Assembly (NCBI RefSeq): GCF_000423085.1
Contig: NZ_AUHH01000023.1
Coordinates: 1 to 64,000 of the forward strand
Reading direction: 5' to 3'
Length of the DNA: 64,000 nucleotides
Origin: Granulicoccus phenolivorans DSM 17626 = NBRC 107789 = JCM 15570
GTDB lineage: Bacteria; Actinomycetota; Actinomycetes; Propionibacteriales; Propionibacteriaceae
In this document: positions 45,367 to 52,508 of the stretch, in pieces
Layout: every line of letters begins with the position of its first letter
Position numbering within the stretch: the stretch's first letter is position 1
Made by a program: the position numbers and the translations under genes
Notes under the pieces: model-generated
Told to the model about the DNA's origin: nothing
Database searches by the model: none
The model's input: only the letters and a program-made list of their open reading frames with translations

Positions 45367-48002
45367 GCCGGCGTCCGGGAGCACGGCCGCGGTTGCGGCG
45401 GTGGGGGCCGGTGCGGGTGCTGCTCGCGGTGGTCTTCGTGGTCACCGCGGCGCTGATCGTCCTGCCGGCGAACACCTCGCAGGCCGCCGAGCCCGCCGAG
45501 TGTGCGCCGCTGCCGATGTTCTCCGCGCATCAGCCGTACGCCAAGGACGCCGCCCAACTGATGGCGGTCGAGCCGGGACTGGACCCCAAGGACAAGGTCG
45601 AGGTCTGGGACACCGCCAAGGGCCGTCCGGCGCAGGGTTTCACGCTGTACCAGGCGATGGGCATGTCCGGGGCGACCTGGTCGAGCACCAAGGTGGTGCA
45701 GCAGCAGGGGTTCACCGGGGGCCAGGAGGGTGCCGGGGAGTGGGCCTGCGCGTACCTGCCGAGCACGCTGAACATGGTCGCGAACTCGATGTTCGACCTG
45801 GCGAAACTCATCACCGCCGGGACGATCTCGTTCCGGTCGCTGGCGGCGAACCCGCAACTGGTGGTGAATCTGTTCGATCAGGCCGTGGCGCCGGTGAACC
45901 AGATCTCCACCCAGCTGTTCCTCGGCATGTCGGTGGTGATGGTGATGCTGACCGGGGCGTACGTGGTGCTGACCGGGGCGCTGCGGAACCGGAACCGGCA
46001 GCGGGAAACCCTGCAGGCGCTGCTCGGGGTGGGCGTGTTCATGCTGATCGGCACGTTCCTGGTGATTCCGTCGACCCAGCACAACGAGCGCAAACCGAAC
46101 TACTACTGGCTGACCACGTCGGCGCTGAACACCATCAATTCCGGCAATCAGGCGCTGGCCTCGACGCTGCTGCCGAAGACCTCGAGTGCGTACTGCAGTT
46201 CCGACGATGCCCGGCGTACCTTCGATTGTCTGCTGTACCAGAACATGGTCTTCGAGCCGTGGGCGAACGGGCAGTTCGGCACCGACCTGGCCGAGCCGAT
46301 GCCGGTCCGCAGTGACGGGTTGGCGAAGTTCGGCGCGACCGTCGACGGGGTGATCCCGACCGCGGAGCAGGGCCAGTCGGATCTGCGATTGGTGCAGTTG
46401 TGGACCCAGGGGTACACCGCTTCGGAGGTGGCCCACGGGCCGCGGCCGGCGGGCAATCCGCAGGATCTGGCGAACGCGAAACCCGAGGAGCGCCAGGGCC
46501 AGTGGAATGCGGTGCGGGAGGTGATGTGGACCCACTACAACCCGCACTATCCGACCTGGCAGGGGGCCAACGCCGGGGAGCGGGTGAATCTGGCGTTCTT
46601 CGCGCTGTTGTTGTCGATCCTGGTCGGGGCGTTCGTGGTGGTGACCTCGGCGCTGCTGCTGTTGTGGAACTGCGTACTGGTCGTGCTGTTCTTCTTCCTG
46701 CCGATCCTGGCGCTGGCCGGGCTCTTCCCGCCGACGCAGCGGATCTTCCGAACCTGGCTGACCACGTGGTTGAAGGCGCTGGGGCTGAGTTTCGTGTTCC
46801 AGCTGGGGCAGACGCTGGCGATGCTGATGGTGACTGCCGCGCTCAGCCTGCCCAATGTCGGGATGGGGATGAAGGCCGCGCTGCTGCTGATCATGCTGCT
46901 GGCGCTGTGGAAGGTGATCGGGTTCACCCGCAACGAGATGTCGGTGACCGCGCGCGCGGAGACCCCGGCGCATGAGGCGAAGGCGGCCGACACCTCCCGG
47001 GTGAACGTGAACACGATCACGATGCCGGCGGTGACGGCGGCCGGGACTGCGCGGGCGACGGCGAATCCGGTGACCGCGGCGGCGTCGCGGGGTCCGGGGG
47101 TGGCGCGGACGAATCCGCAGGCGTTGAGTACGCCGGGCAAGCGGCGCGAGGCGAAGTTGTCGGCGTTGCTGGCCGAGGCCGAGGAACGCTGGGTCGCCGA
47201 GCACGGCAATCCGATGGACGAGCGGACCCGGGTGCGGGTACGCGAGGACCTGCTGCGCAGCCAGGGCGTGGTCGATGACACCGCCCGGACCGGGACCCGG
47301 CGCCGATCGGCGGCGCTGGGGGCGGCGGTCCGCAATGATCGGCGCGGCCGGGAAGCCGTTGCGGCCAAGCATCAGGTGGCGGCCGAGCGGGCCGGGCAGG
47401 TGGACCGCTCGGAATCGGCCGCCGGAGCCGATGGTGCGTCCTCGGCCGCGGCGGCCGGTCCGACGGTCAACCACACGACGAACAACTACAACTTCCTGCG
47501 CACCGATCGACCGAAGCCGCCGGAGCGGGCGGCCCGTGGGAGCTCCGGGTCCGGGCTGAGCGGGCCGGGGAACCGGATCCGGCGCGGCACGATCAACCGG
47601 TCCGCGGCGCCGGAGACCCGCGAGCTGGCGAACGAGGCCCGCCGGATGGAGGCGGAGTACCGCCGCCGCGGGGTGTCCTCAAACGGCTATTCCTCCGGGG
47701 ACCCGATGACCCCGGGAATCGCTGCCAAACTGCGCGCCACGAGTTTCCGGGAGCAACTGGTCGCCGCGCAGCAGGAGCACGGTCGCGCGGTGGTCGAGCG
47801 GGACAAGGCGGCGCGGGAGTTCCAGCTGGTCAGCGGGCAGCGGGCCAAGGGGCAGGCGACCGACGAGCAGGTCGACTCCGCCCGCCGGACCGCGCGGCAG
47901 GCATCGGTCGCCCTGGAGCAGGCAACCGTGTTGGTGCAGAACCGGACGCGAGTGTCGCGGGAGGCGGACCGGCAGGCCGACGAGGCGGGCGGCGCCGGAT
48001 GA
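45363..48002 (+). CDS. VirB6/TrbL/TcpH-like polytopic membrane protein
   Basis: An 879-residue protein. Residues 1-45 form a probable signal peptide (VRVLLAVVFVVTAALIVLPA, then SQAAEPAEC). A loop domain of about 170 residues follows, then helices clustered at about 185-250 and 420-560 (LLSILVGAFVVVTSALLLLW, VLVVLFFFLPILALAGLF). From about 570 on it is hydrophilic, Ala/Arg/Glu-rich and largely helical or disordered. This layout is that of VirB6/TrbL/TcpH, the membrane pore component. Its ATG overlaps the VirB4-like stop (ATGA), and its own stop overlaps the next ATG the same way. Confidence 0.75.
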   Translation: MSRRPGARPRLRRWGPVRVLLAVVFVVTAALIVLPANTSQAAEPAECAPLPMFSAHQPYAKDAAQLMAVEPGLDPKDKVEVWDTAKGRPAQGFTLYQAMGMSGATWSSTKVVQQQGFTGGQEGAGEWACAYLPSTLNMVANSMFDLAKLITAGTISFRSLAANPQLVVNLFDQAVAPVNQISTQLFLGMSVVMVMLTGAYVVLTGALRNRNRQRETLQALLGVGVFMLIGTFLVIPSTQHNERKPNYYWLTTSALNTINSGNQALASTLLPKTSSAYCSSDDARRTFDCLLYQNMVFEPWANGQFGTDLAEPMPVRSDGLAKFGATVDGVIPTAEQGQSDLRLVQLWTQGYTASEVAHGPRPAGNPQDLANAKPEERQGQWNAVREVMWTHYNPHYPTWQGANAGERVNLAFFALLLSILVGAFVVVTSALLLLWNCVLVVLFFFLPILALAGLFPPTQRIFRTWLTTWLKALGLSFVFQLGQTLAMLMVTAALSLPNVGMGMKAALLLIMLLALWKVIGFTRNEMSVTARAETPAHEAKAADTSRVNVNTITMPAVTAAGTARATANPVTAAASRGPGVARTNPQALSTPGKRREAKLSALLAEAEERWVAEHGNPMDERTRVRVREDLLRSQGVVDDTARTGTRRRSAALGAAVRNDRRGREAVAAKHQVAAERAGQVDRSESAAGADGASSAAAAGPTVNHTTNNYNFLRTDRPKPPERAARGSSGSGLSGPGNRIRRGTINRSAAPETRELANEARRMEAEYRRRGVSSNGYSSGDPMTPGIAAKLRATSFREQLVAAQQEHGRAVVERDKAAREFQLVSGQRAKGQATDEQVDSARRTARQASVALEQATVLVQNRTRVSREADRQADEAGGAG

Positions 48003-48370
48003 ACCGGGAACCGGCGGACGGGTCGGCGGGCCGGTTGGGCCCGGTCCCGGCGGCGTTGCTGGGGGTCGGGTTACTGCTGGCCTACTGGCTGTATCTGTTC
48101 GTGGTGGTGCAGGGCTCGATGCTGGCGGCCGAGGACCCGGTCGGGGTAGCCCTGCCCGGGTGGTTGCTCGGCCCGGCGGCAGTGGTGGCGCCCTGGGTGT
48201 TCGGCAACGCCGTGGGTGGGGTTGCGTCGTTGCGCCGGCGGCGTACGCTCCTGGGCCTGCTCGGGTCGGTCGTGGCGGTCGGGGTGATGGTCTACTCCCC
48301 CGCCGCCGGGGCGATCCTGGGCCTGGCGTGGGTGGTCGGCGTGCAGTTCTGGCCGACGCGACAGGCCTGA
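47999..48370 (+). CDS. Small membrane protein of the Tcp-like operon
   Basis: A 123-residue protein with about four membrane helices (LGVGLLLAYWLYLFVVVQGS; LLGPAAVVAPWVFGNAVGGV; LLGLLGSVVAVGVMVYSP; AILGLAWVVGVQFW). I recognise no family. The four-base ATGA overlap with the TcpH-like gene places it in the operon, and small helical proteins at the end of conjugation operons often assist channel assembly. The role is unproven. Confidence 0.65.
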   Translation: MNREPADGSAGRLGPVPAALLGVGLLLAYWLYLFVVVQGSMLAAEDPVGVALPGWLLGPAAVVAPWVFGNAVGGVASLRRRRTLLGLLGSVVAVGVMVYSPAAGAILGLAWVVGVQFWPTRQA

Positions 48371-48498
48371 ACCGGCACGGCATCCTGGTCGGGCTCGGCC
48401 TGCGGATCCTCAACGCCCGGAAGGTGCCGGTCGCGAACCTGCTGCCGGCCTTGGTGGTCGCACCGCTACTGGTCGAGATCGTCGCCCGGCTGCACTGA
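48328..48498 (+). CDS. Possible small membrane-associated peptide ending the operon
   Basis: A frame from GTG 48328 (or CTG 48367, which overlaps the previous TGA) to 48498 encodes 43-56 residues with one hydrophobic helix near the C-terminus (VPVANLLPALVVAPLLVEIV) after a basic stretch (RILNARK). The sequence is protein-like rather than a shadow frame, and it directly follows the previous stop. The start is uncertain and no ribosome binding site is clear. Confidence 0.4.
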   Translation: MGGRRAVLADATGLNRHGILVGLGLRILNARKVPVANLLPALVVAPLLVEIVARLH

Positions 48499-48510
48499 GA
48501 AGGACCCGCC

Positions 48511-48528
48511 TTCACGGAATCTTCACGG
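48511..48528 (+). promoter_or_regulatory. Direct repeat, OmpR-family response-regulator box candidate
   Basis: TTCACGG occurs at 48511 and again at 48522, an 11-base period as in PhoB/PhoP-type boxes, about 67 bases upstream of the DUF2202 start. An OmpR-type regulator gene lies 2 kb away in the same block. Confidence 0.5.
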
Positions 48529-48594
48529 TGGAGCCCCGACCTCCTCCACACCCGCGCGGTGACATGGAGTCAGGAACCACACAGGAGGACTCCG

Positions 48595-49281
48595 ATGAGA
48601 ACCCCACGCAGGACAAAGACACGAATGACGAGGACACGCATCGTCACCGGGCTCACGATCGCCACGCTCACCGTCGGGGGTGGCTGGCTCGCAGTCGCCG
48701 CCACCGGCCTCGCGACGGCTGCCCCACCCAGCACCGCACCCCGGGTCGGCGCCTCGCTCGCGGCGGCCTCGCCGCTCTCCGACGCGGAGAAGGCCGACCT
48801 GCTGCGGATGGCGGACGAGGAGCGGATGGCGAAGGACCTCTACACCACCCTGGCGCAGACATACCCCGACGCCACGACCTTCAGCCGCATCGCGACCAGC
48901 GAGCAGCGCCACGAGGAGCGCGTGATGGCCCTGCTGGATCGCTACGGTCTCACCCACCCCTCGTCGACCGCAGGGACGTACGACAACGCCGAGGTCCAGA
49001 AGCTCTACAACAGCTGGCTCGAGCAGGGACGGAGCTCCGAAAGTGCCGCGTACCAGGTGGGGGTGGACCTGGAGACCGCTGACATCGCGGACCTCCGGAC
49101 CGCGATCGACACCTCCGACAACGCCGACCTCGACCAGGTGTACGGCCACCTGCTGACCGCCTCCGAGCAGCACCAGAAGGCGTTCGCCGCCGGCCCGGGC
49201 GGGACCGCCGCCCTCGGCCCCAACGGTCAGGGCCAGATGAACCGCCAGGGCCTGCGCGACGGGAGCTGCCTCAACGGCTGA
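48595..49281 (+). CDS. Secreted DUF2202 ferritin-like protein
   Basis: A 228-residue exported protein. Residues 1-45 hold a basic start and a hydrophobic signal stretch (IVTGLTIATLTVGGGWLAVA) ending near AAP. The DUF2202 domain follows: LLRMADEERMAKDLYTTLAQ, FSRIATSEQRHEERVMALLD, LEQGRSSESAAYQVGVDLET and HLLTASEQHQKAFAAG. It keeps the Glu and ExxH-like pairs of a ferritin-like four-helix bundle, so metal binding is plausible. The role is unknown. AGGAGG lies seven bases before the ATG. It is convergent with the histidine kinase gene, the stops overlapping by 11 bases. Confidence 0.85.
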   Translation: MRTPRRTKTRMTRTRIVTGLTIATLTVGGGWLAVAATGLATAAPPSTAPRVGASLAAASPLSDAEKADLLRMADEERMAKDLYTTLAQTYPDATTFSRIATSEQRHEERVMALLDRYGLTHPSSTAGTYDNAEVQKLYNSWLEQGRSSESAAYQVGVDLETADIADLRTAIDTSDNADLDQVYGHLLTASEQHQKAFAAGPGGTAALGPNGQGQMNRQGLRDGSCLNG

Positions 49282-50464
49282 CCGTTGCCCCGGTCGTCGC
49301 GCCCGCCCGTGGCGACCGGGGCAGCACCAGGCGGAAGGTCGCCCCGAGCCCGGCACCGGGCGACGACGCCAGCACATCGCCGCCGTGCGCACGGGCGATG
49401 CTGCGGGAGATCGTCAACCCGATGCCGGAGCCGGTCCCGGCCCGCGTCCCGGTCTCCTTGTCGGGCACCCGGTAGAACCGCTCGAAGACCCGGGCCAGGT
49501 CCTCGGGCGCCAGTCCACGTCCGGTGTCGGACACCGTGACGACGGCCTGTCCGGCCTCCTCGGCCACCGCGAGGGTCACCGTGTCCCCCGGCGAGCAGGC
49601 GCGCAGAGCATTGCCCAGCAGATTGGTGACGACCTGGCCGATCCGGTCCCGGTCGGCGGTGACGGTGAGGGACGGGGACGACGCGACGGTGAGGGTCACC
49701 CCGGCGTCGTCGAACTGCGGGCGCAGTCGCCGGGCCACGTCGCCGACCAGTCCGCTGAGGTCGAAGTCCGCCGGGGCCAGTGCCAGTCGTCCCTCCTCCG
49801 CCCGCGACAGCGCGGACAGGTCCTCGGCCAACCGGTGCAGCACCCGGGCCTCCTCGGACACCGCGGACAGGCGGTCCGGCGTCGGCTCGAACACCCCGTC
49901 GATCATCCCCTCGACGTAGCCGTCGATCACGGTGAGGGGCGTGCGCATCTCGTGCGCCACCTCCCCGATCAAGCGGACCCGTCGGGCTTCGGACTCCTGC
50001 AGCGCGCCGGCGAGGGCGTTGATGTCCTCGGCCAGGCGGGCCAGCTCGAGTTCCCGGGGCACCTCCACCCGGGTCGTGTAGTCCCCGCCGGCGAGCGCCC
50101 GGGTTGTCGTACGGACCCGCTCCAACGGCCGTAACAACCTGCTCACCGCCAGCCAGGCCAGCACTGCCGCGATGACGACGGCGGCCACCAGACCGACCAC
50201 CAGTGCCTGGTTGATCGCCGCATCGAACGCGGCCAGGAGCGTATGTCCCCGGCCGGTGGCGGCCGAGCCGCCCCCCGTCCCTGCGCCCGTCCCGGCACCG
50301 AGCCCCGATCCTGCCCCGGGCCCGGGTCCCAGGCCGGCGCGGCGGGCGAAGTCTGCCGGGGCCAGCAGCCGGACGACCACGAACGCCACGGCGGTCCCGA
50401 CCACGGCCACCGCGAGGTGGGACAGCAGCAGCCGGGTGCTCAACCGGTCCAGGAGGCGTCTCAT
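49271..50464 (-). CDS. Sensor histidine kinase
   Basis: A 397-residue membrane kinase. It has helix 1 (about 11-33), an extracytoplasmic Gly/Ala-rich loop, helix 2 (about 88-108), a HAMP domain, HisKA with His171 in GEVAHEMRTPL, and a HATPase domain with N box (NLLGNALRA), G1 (DTGRGLAPED), F box (FERFYR) and G2 (GTGSGIGLTISRSIA). All motifs needed for activity are present. The sensing loop is short and low complexity, so no ligand can be suggested. Its ATG overlaps the response-regulator stop by four bases. Confidence 0.93.
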   Translation of the reverse strand: MRRLLDRLSTRLLLSHLAVAVVGTAVAFVVVRLLAPADFARRAGLGPGPGAGSGLGAGTGAGTGGGSAATGRGHTLLAAFDAAINQALVVGLVAAVVIAAVLAWLAVSRLLRPLERVRTTTRALAGGDYTTRVEVPRELELARLAEDINALAGALQESEARRVRLIGEVAHEMRTPLTVIDGYVEGMIDGVFEPTPDRLSAVSEEARVLHRLAEDLSALSRAEEGRLALAPADFDLSGLVGDVARRLRPQFDDAGVTLTVASSPSLTVTADRDRIGQVVTNLLGNALRACSPGDTVTLAVAEEAGQAVVTVSDTGRGLAPEDLARVFERFYRVPDKETGTRAGTGSGIGLTISRSIARAHGGDVLASSPGAGLGATFRLVLPRSPRAGATTGATVSR

Positions 50465-51156
50465 CGCGGTGTCGCCACGCACCTGTAGCCCACGCCCCGG
50501 ACGGTCCCCACGAACCGCGCCGCGCCCGGATCGTCGCCCAGAGCGGCCCGGATGGCGCGGATATGCACGTCGACGATCCGTTCGTCGCCGAAGAAGTCCC
50601 CGCCCCAGACCCGTTCCAGCAACTGGCGGCGGGAGAAGACCCGCCCCGGGGCGTCGGCCAGTGCCGCGAGCAGGTCGAAGTCCAGCGCGGTGAGCTCCAC
50701 CGCCCGACCGTCCACCTGCACCTCGCGCCGCCCCGGGTCGATCACCAGTCCGTCGAACTCCCGCCGGTCGTCGGGGGGATCGACCGGCGCCGGCCGGCGA
50801 CCGCGGCGCAGCACGGCGTCGACCCGTGCCACCACCTCGCGCGGGCTGAACGGTTTGGTGATGTAGTCATCGGCGCCCAGTCGCAGTCCGACGAGTCGGT
50901 CCAGTTCCTCGGCGCGGGCGCTGACGACCAGGACGTACGCCTCCGTTGACGCCGCGAGGTCACGCATCACCTCGAGCCCGTCCCGGTCGGGCAGGCCGAG
51001 GTCGAGCAGCACCACGTCGGGTCCGCGGCGACGGGCCAGGTCGATCGCGGTCGCGGCATCACCTGCCTCGAGCACCTCGTACGCGGACGCCTCGAGATAA
51101 CCCCGGAGCACGTCACGGATCGCAGCTTCGTCGTCCACCACCAGGACACGCGGCAT
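50461..51156 (-). CDS. OmpR-family response regulator
   Basis: A 231-residue regulator. The receiver domain has the acidic pair Asp8-Asp9 (VLVVDDE), the phosphorylation site Asp52 (LLDLGLPDRDG) and the conserved Lys in DYITKPFSPREVVARV. A winged-helix DNA-binding domain follows (LTALDFDLLAALADAPGRVF, IVDVHIRAIRAALGDD, GTVRGVGYRC). GGAGGGGGAG precedes the ATG. It is coupled to the kinase gene downstream. The TTCACGG direct repeat before the DUF2202 gene is a plausible target. Confidence 0.93.
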   Translation of the reverse strand: MPRVLVVDDEAAIRDVLRGYLEASAYEVLEAGDAATAIDLARRRGPDVVLLDLGLPDRDGLEVMRDLAASTEAYVLVVSARAEELDRLVGLRLGADDYITKPFSPREVVARVDAVLRRGRRPAPVDPPDDRREFDGLVIDPGRREVQVDGRAVELTALDFDLLAALADAPGRVFSRRQLLERVWGGDFFGDERIVDVHIRAIRAALGDDPGAARFVGTVRGVGYRCVATPR

Positions 51157-51238
51157 CGTCGGCTCCCCCTCCGTCAGCACCAGTATCCCCGTCCGGGCAG
51201 ATGCCTGCCGGGGTATCGACGGTGCGAAGATGGTCCCC

Positions 51239-51748
51239 ATGGCCAAGCGCTCCCGAAAGCCCCACGAGGCGACCGGCACCCCCGCCCTGCAGGCGGTGGT
51301 CAGGGCCGGGATCGCCCACACCCTGCACGAGCACGCCGTCGACATGCACGCCGAGGGCGAGCTCGGACCCGAGTCGGCCCGGCAGCTGGGCGTCAGCCCC
51401 GATCGGGTGTTCAAGACGCTGATCGCGGACTGTTCCGGCCGGCTCGTGGTGGGCGTGGTGCCGGTCAGCCATCACCTCGATCTGAAGGCCCTCGCCCGCG
51501 CCGTCGGGGCGAAGAAGGCCCAGATGGCCGACCCCGCCGCCGCCGAACGCTCCAGCGGCTACGTTGTGGGAGGGATCTCCCCGCTGGGTCAGCGCGCCCC
51601 GCTGCCCACCGTCGTGGACGACTCGGCGCTGGACCACCCGACGATCTTCGTCTCCGCCGGCAAGCGCTCACTCAAGCTCGAGATCGCCCCCGGCGACCTG
51701 GTCCGGCTGCTCGGGGCCACCGTCGCCACGATCCGGACCCTCGACTGA
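51239..51748 (+). CDS. ybaK: Cys-tRNA(Pro)/Cys-tRNA(Cys) deacylase, YbaK type
   Basis: A 169-residue YbaK/EbsC editing-domain protein, hydrolysing mischarged Cys-tRNA(Pro). TPALQAVVRAGIAHTLHEH, ESARQLGVSPDRVFKTLIAD (with the conserved Lys), VSHHLDLKALARAVGAKKAQ and GYVVGGISPLGQRAPLPTVV are the usual YbaK motifs. The ATG at 51239 fits the family N-terminus; the ATG at 51230 is an alternative. It is divergent from the response regulator and followed by a repeat-containing spacer. Confidence 0.93.
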   Translation: MAKRSRKPHEATGTPALQAVVRAGIAHTLHEHAVDMHAEGELGPESARQLGVSPDRVFKTLIADCSGRLVVGVVPVSHHLDLKALARAVGAKKAQMADPAAAERSSGYVVGGISPLGQRAPLPTVVDDSALDHPTIFVSAGKRSLKLEIAPGDLVRLLGATVATIRTLD

Positions 51749-51995
51749 CCGGGACCCCGGCGGTTCCGGGGCGAAGGCGCTCCAGATCAGCACGACCAGG
51801 ACTGCGGCGAAGGGCCAGAGCAGCACCGCCAGCACGTACGCCAGAGCCGAAGGCCACTGGGCGGGCAGGCGCCGCGCCGGGGTGGGAGGGCCTATTCGAG
51901 ACTTCCCAGAAGATCGTGATGTCGAAGTCGTGATCCGGCGGTAATGCGGATAGAAACCTGCCTGAATCCCATCGAGCTTCAGGATTTCCATCCAA

Positions 51996-52091
51996 CGTCA
52001 CTTTTGGTAACCCAGCTTCTGGGCGCCCGGACGTTGGGTTGCCCGGAGTGACGCTGGATGACCGGACGGCCGCGTCCCGGCCGAATCAGCC
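51996..52091 (-). repeat. 96-bp direct repeat with internal palindrome, copy 1
   Basis: It shares nearly all bases with 52413-52508, including AGCTTCTGGGCGCCCGGACG and GTCCCGGCCGAATCAGCC. Its CGTCACT and AGTGACG ends can pair. Confidence 0.8.
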
Positions 52092-52322
52092 GGTGCCGCC
52101 GGGTTGGCTGGACATCAGCTTCACGCCGGTTGACCAGATAGAATTTTTGAAAGGATTCCGAAGGACCGTTTGAAGGTGCCGCCAGATCTGCAACCAGGGC
52201 GGAAAGACTCACCTTGCCATCACTCCTGCGTGCGCTAGGGCGCGGACACGGCTTGATCGAAGAGTTCCGTGAATTTGTGCGCAGCAAGTCCGAACTCGGT
52301 GAATCTCGAGCAGCTTGATGTA

Positions 52323-52359
52323 CGAGCGTGCCACCCGAGGCCGTCGGGTGGCACGCTCG
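52323..52359. terminator. Perfect 16-bp stem hairpin
   Basis: CGAGCGTGCCACCCGA pairs with TCGGGTGGCACGCTCG across a 5-base loop. It lies 144 bases past the MinD-like stop. It could terminate that transcript, but another structural role is equally possible. Confidence 0.5.
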
Positions 52360-52412
52360 ACGCCTTGGACCCTGGCTCGAACACCACGGCAGCGTTCGCC
52401 CGGGCCATCGAG

Positions 52413-52508
52413 CGTCACTGTGGGCAACCGAGCTTCTGGGCGCCCGGACGTTGGGTTTCCCGGAGTGACGCTGGATGACCGTACGGCCGCGTCCCGGCCG
52501 AATCAGCC
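52413..52508 (-). repeat. 96-bp direct repeat with internal palindrome, copy 2
   Basis: The second copy includes AGCGTCACT...AGTGACGCT (52411-52472), a 9-bp perfect terminal stem. It reaches the stop codon of the MinD-like gene, whose TGA (52503-52505) lies inside the repeat. Confidence 0.8.

Larger units (their letters stand above)
51749..52502. other. 754-bp spacer with duplicated palindromic repeat and no confident gene
   Basis: It contains two 96-bp direct repeats, a perfect 16-bp hairpin and, on the minus strand near 51760-51990, an open frame with one hydrophobic helix (ALAYVLAVLLWPFAAVLVVL) that overlaps the ybaK end antisense. That frame lacks a ribosome binding site and I do not call it. 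Parts of 52130-52320 are less GC-rich than the neighbours, suggesting decayed foreign DNA. Confidence 0.6.

Noticed and set aside
42175-45384. Very long open frame antisense to the VirB4-like gene
   Set aside because: Its sequence is His/Gln/Arg/Asp-rich without domains, and it mirrors the codon bias of the plus-strand ATPase. This is the usual GC-rich shadow frame.
51668-51991. Minus-strand open frame with one membrane helix past ybaK
   Set aside because: It overlaps the end of ybaK antisense, has no ribosome binding site or leaderless -10, and its first 45 residues are not coding-like.
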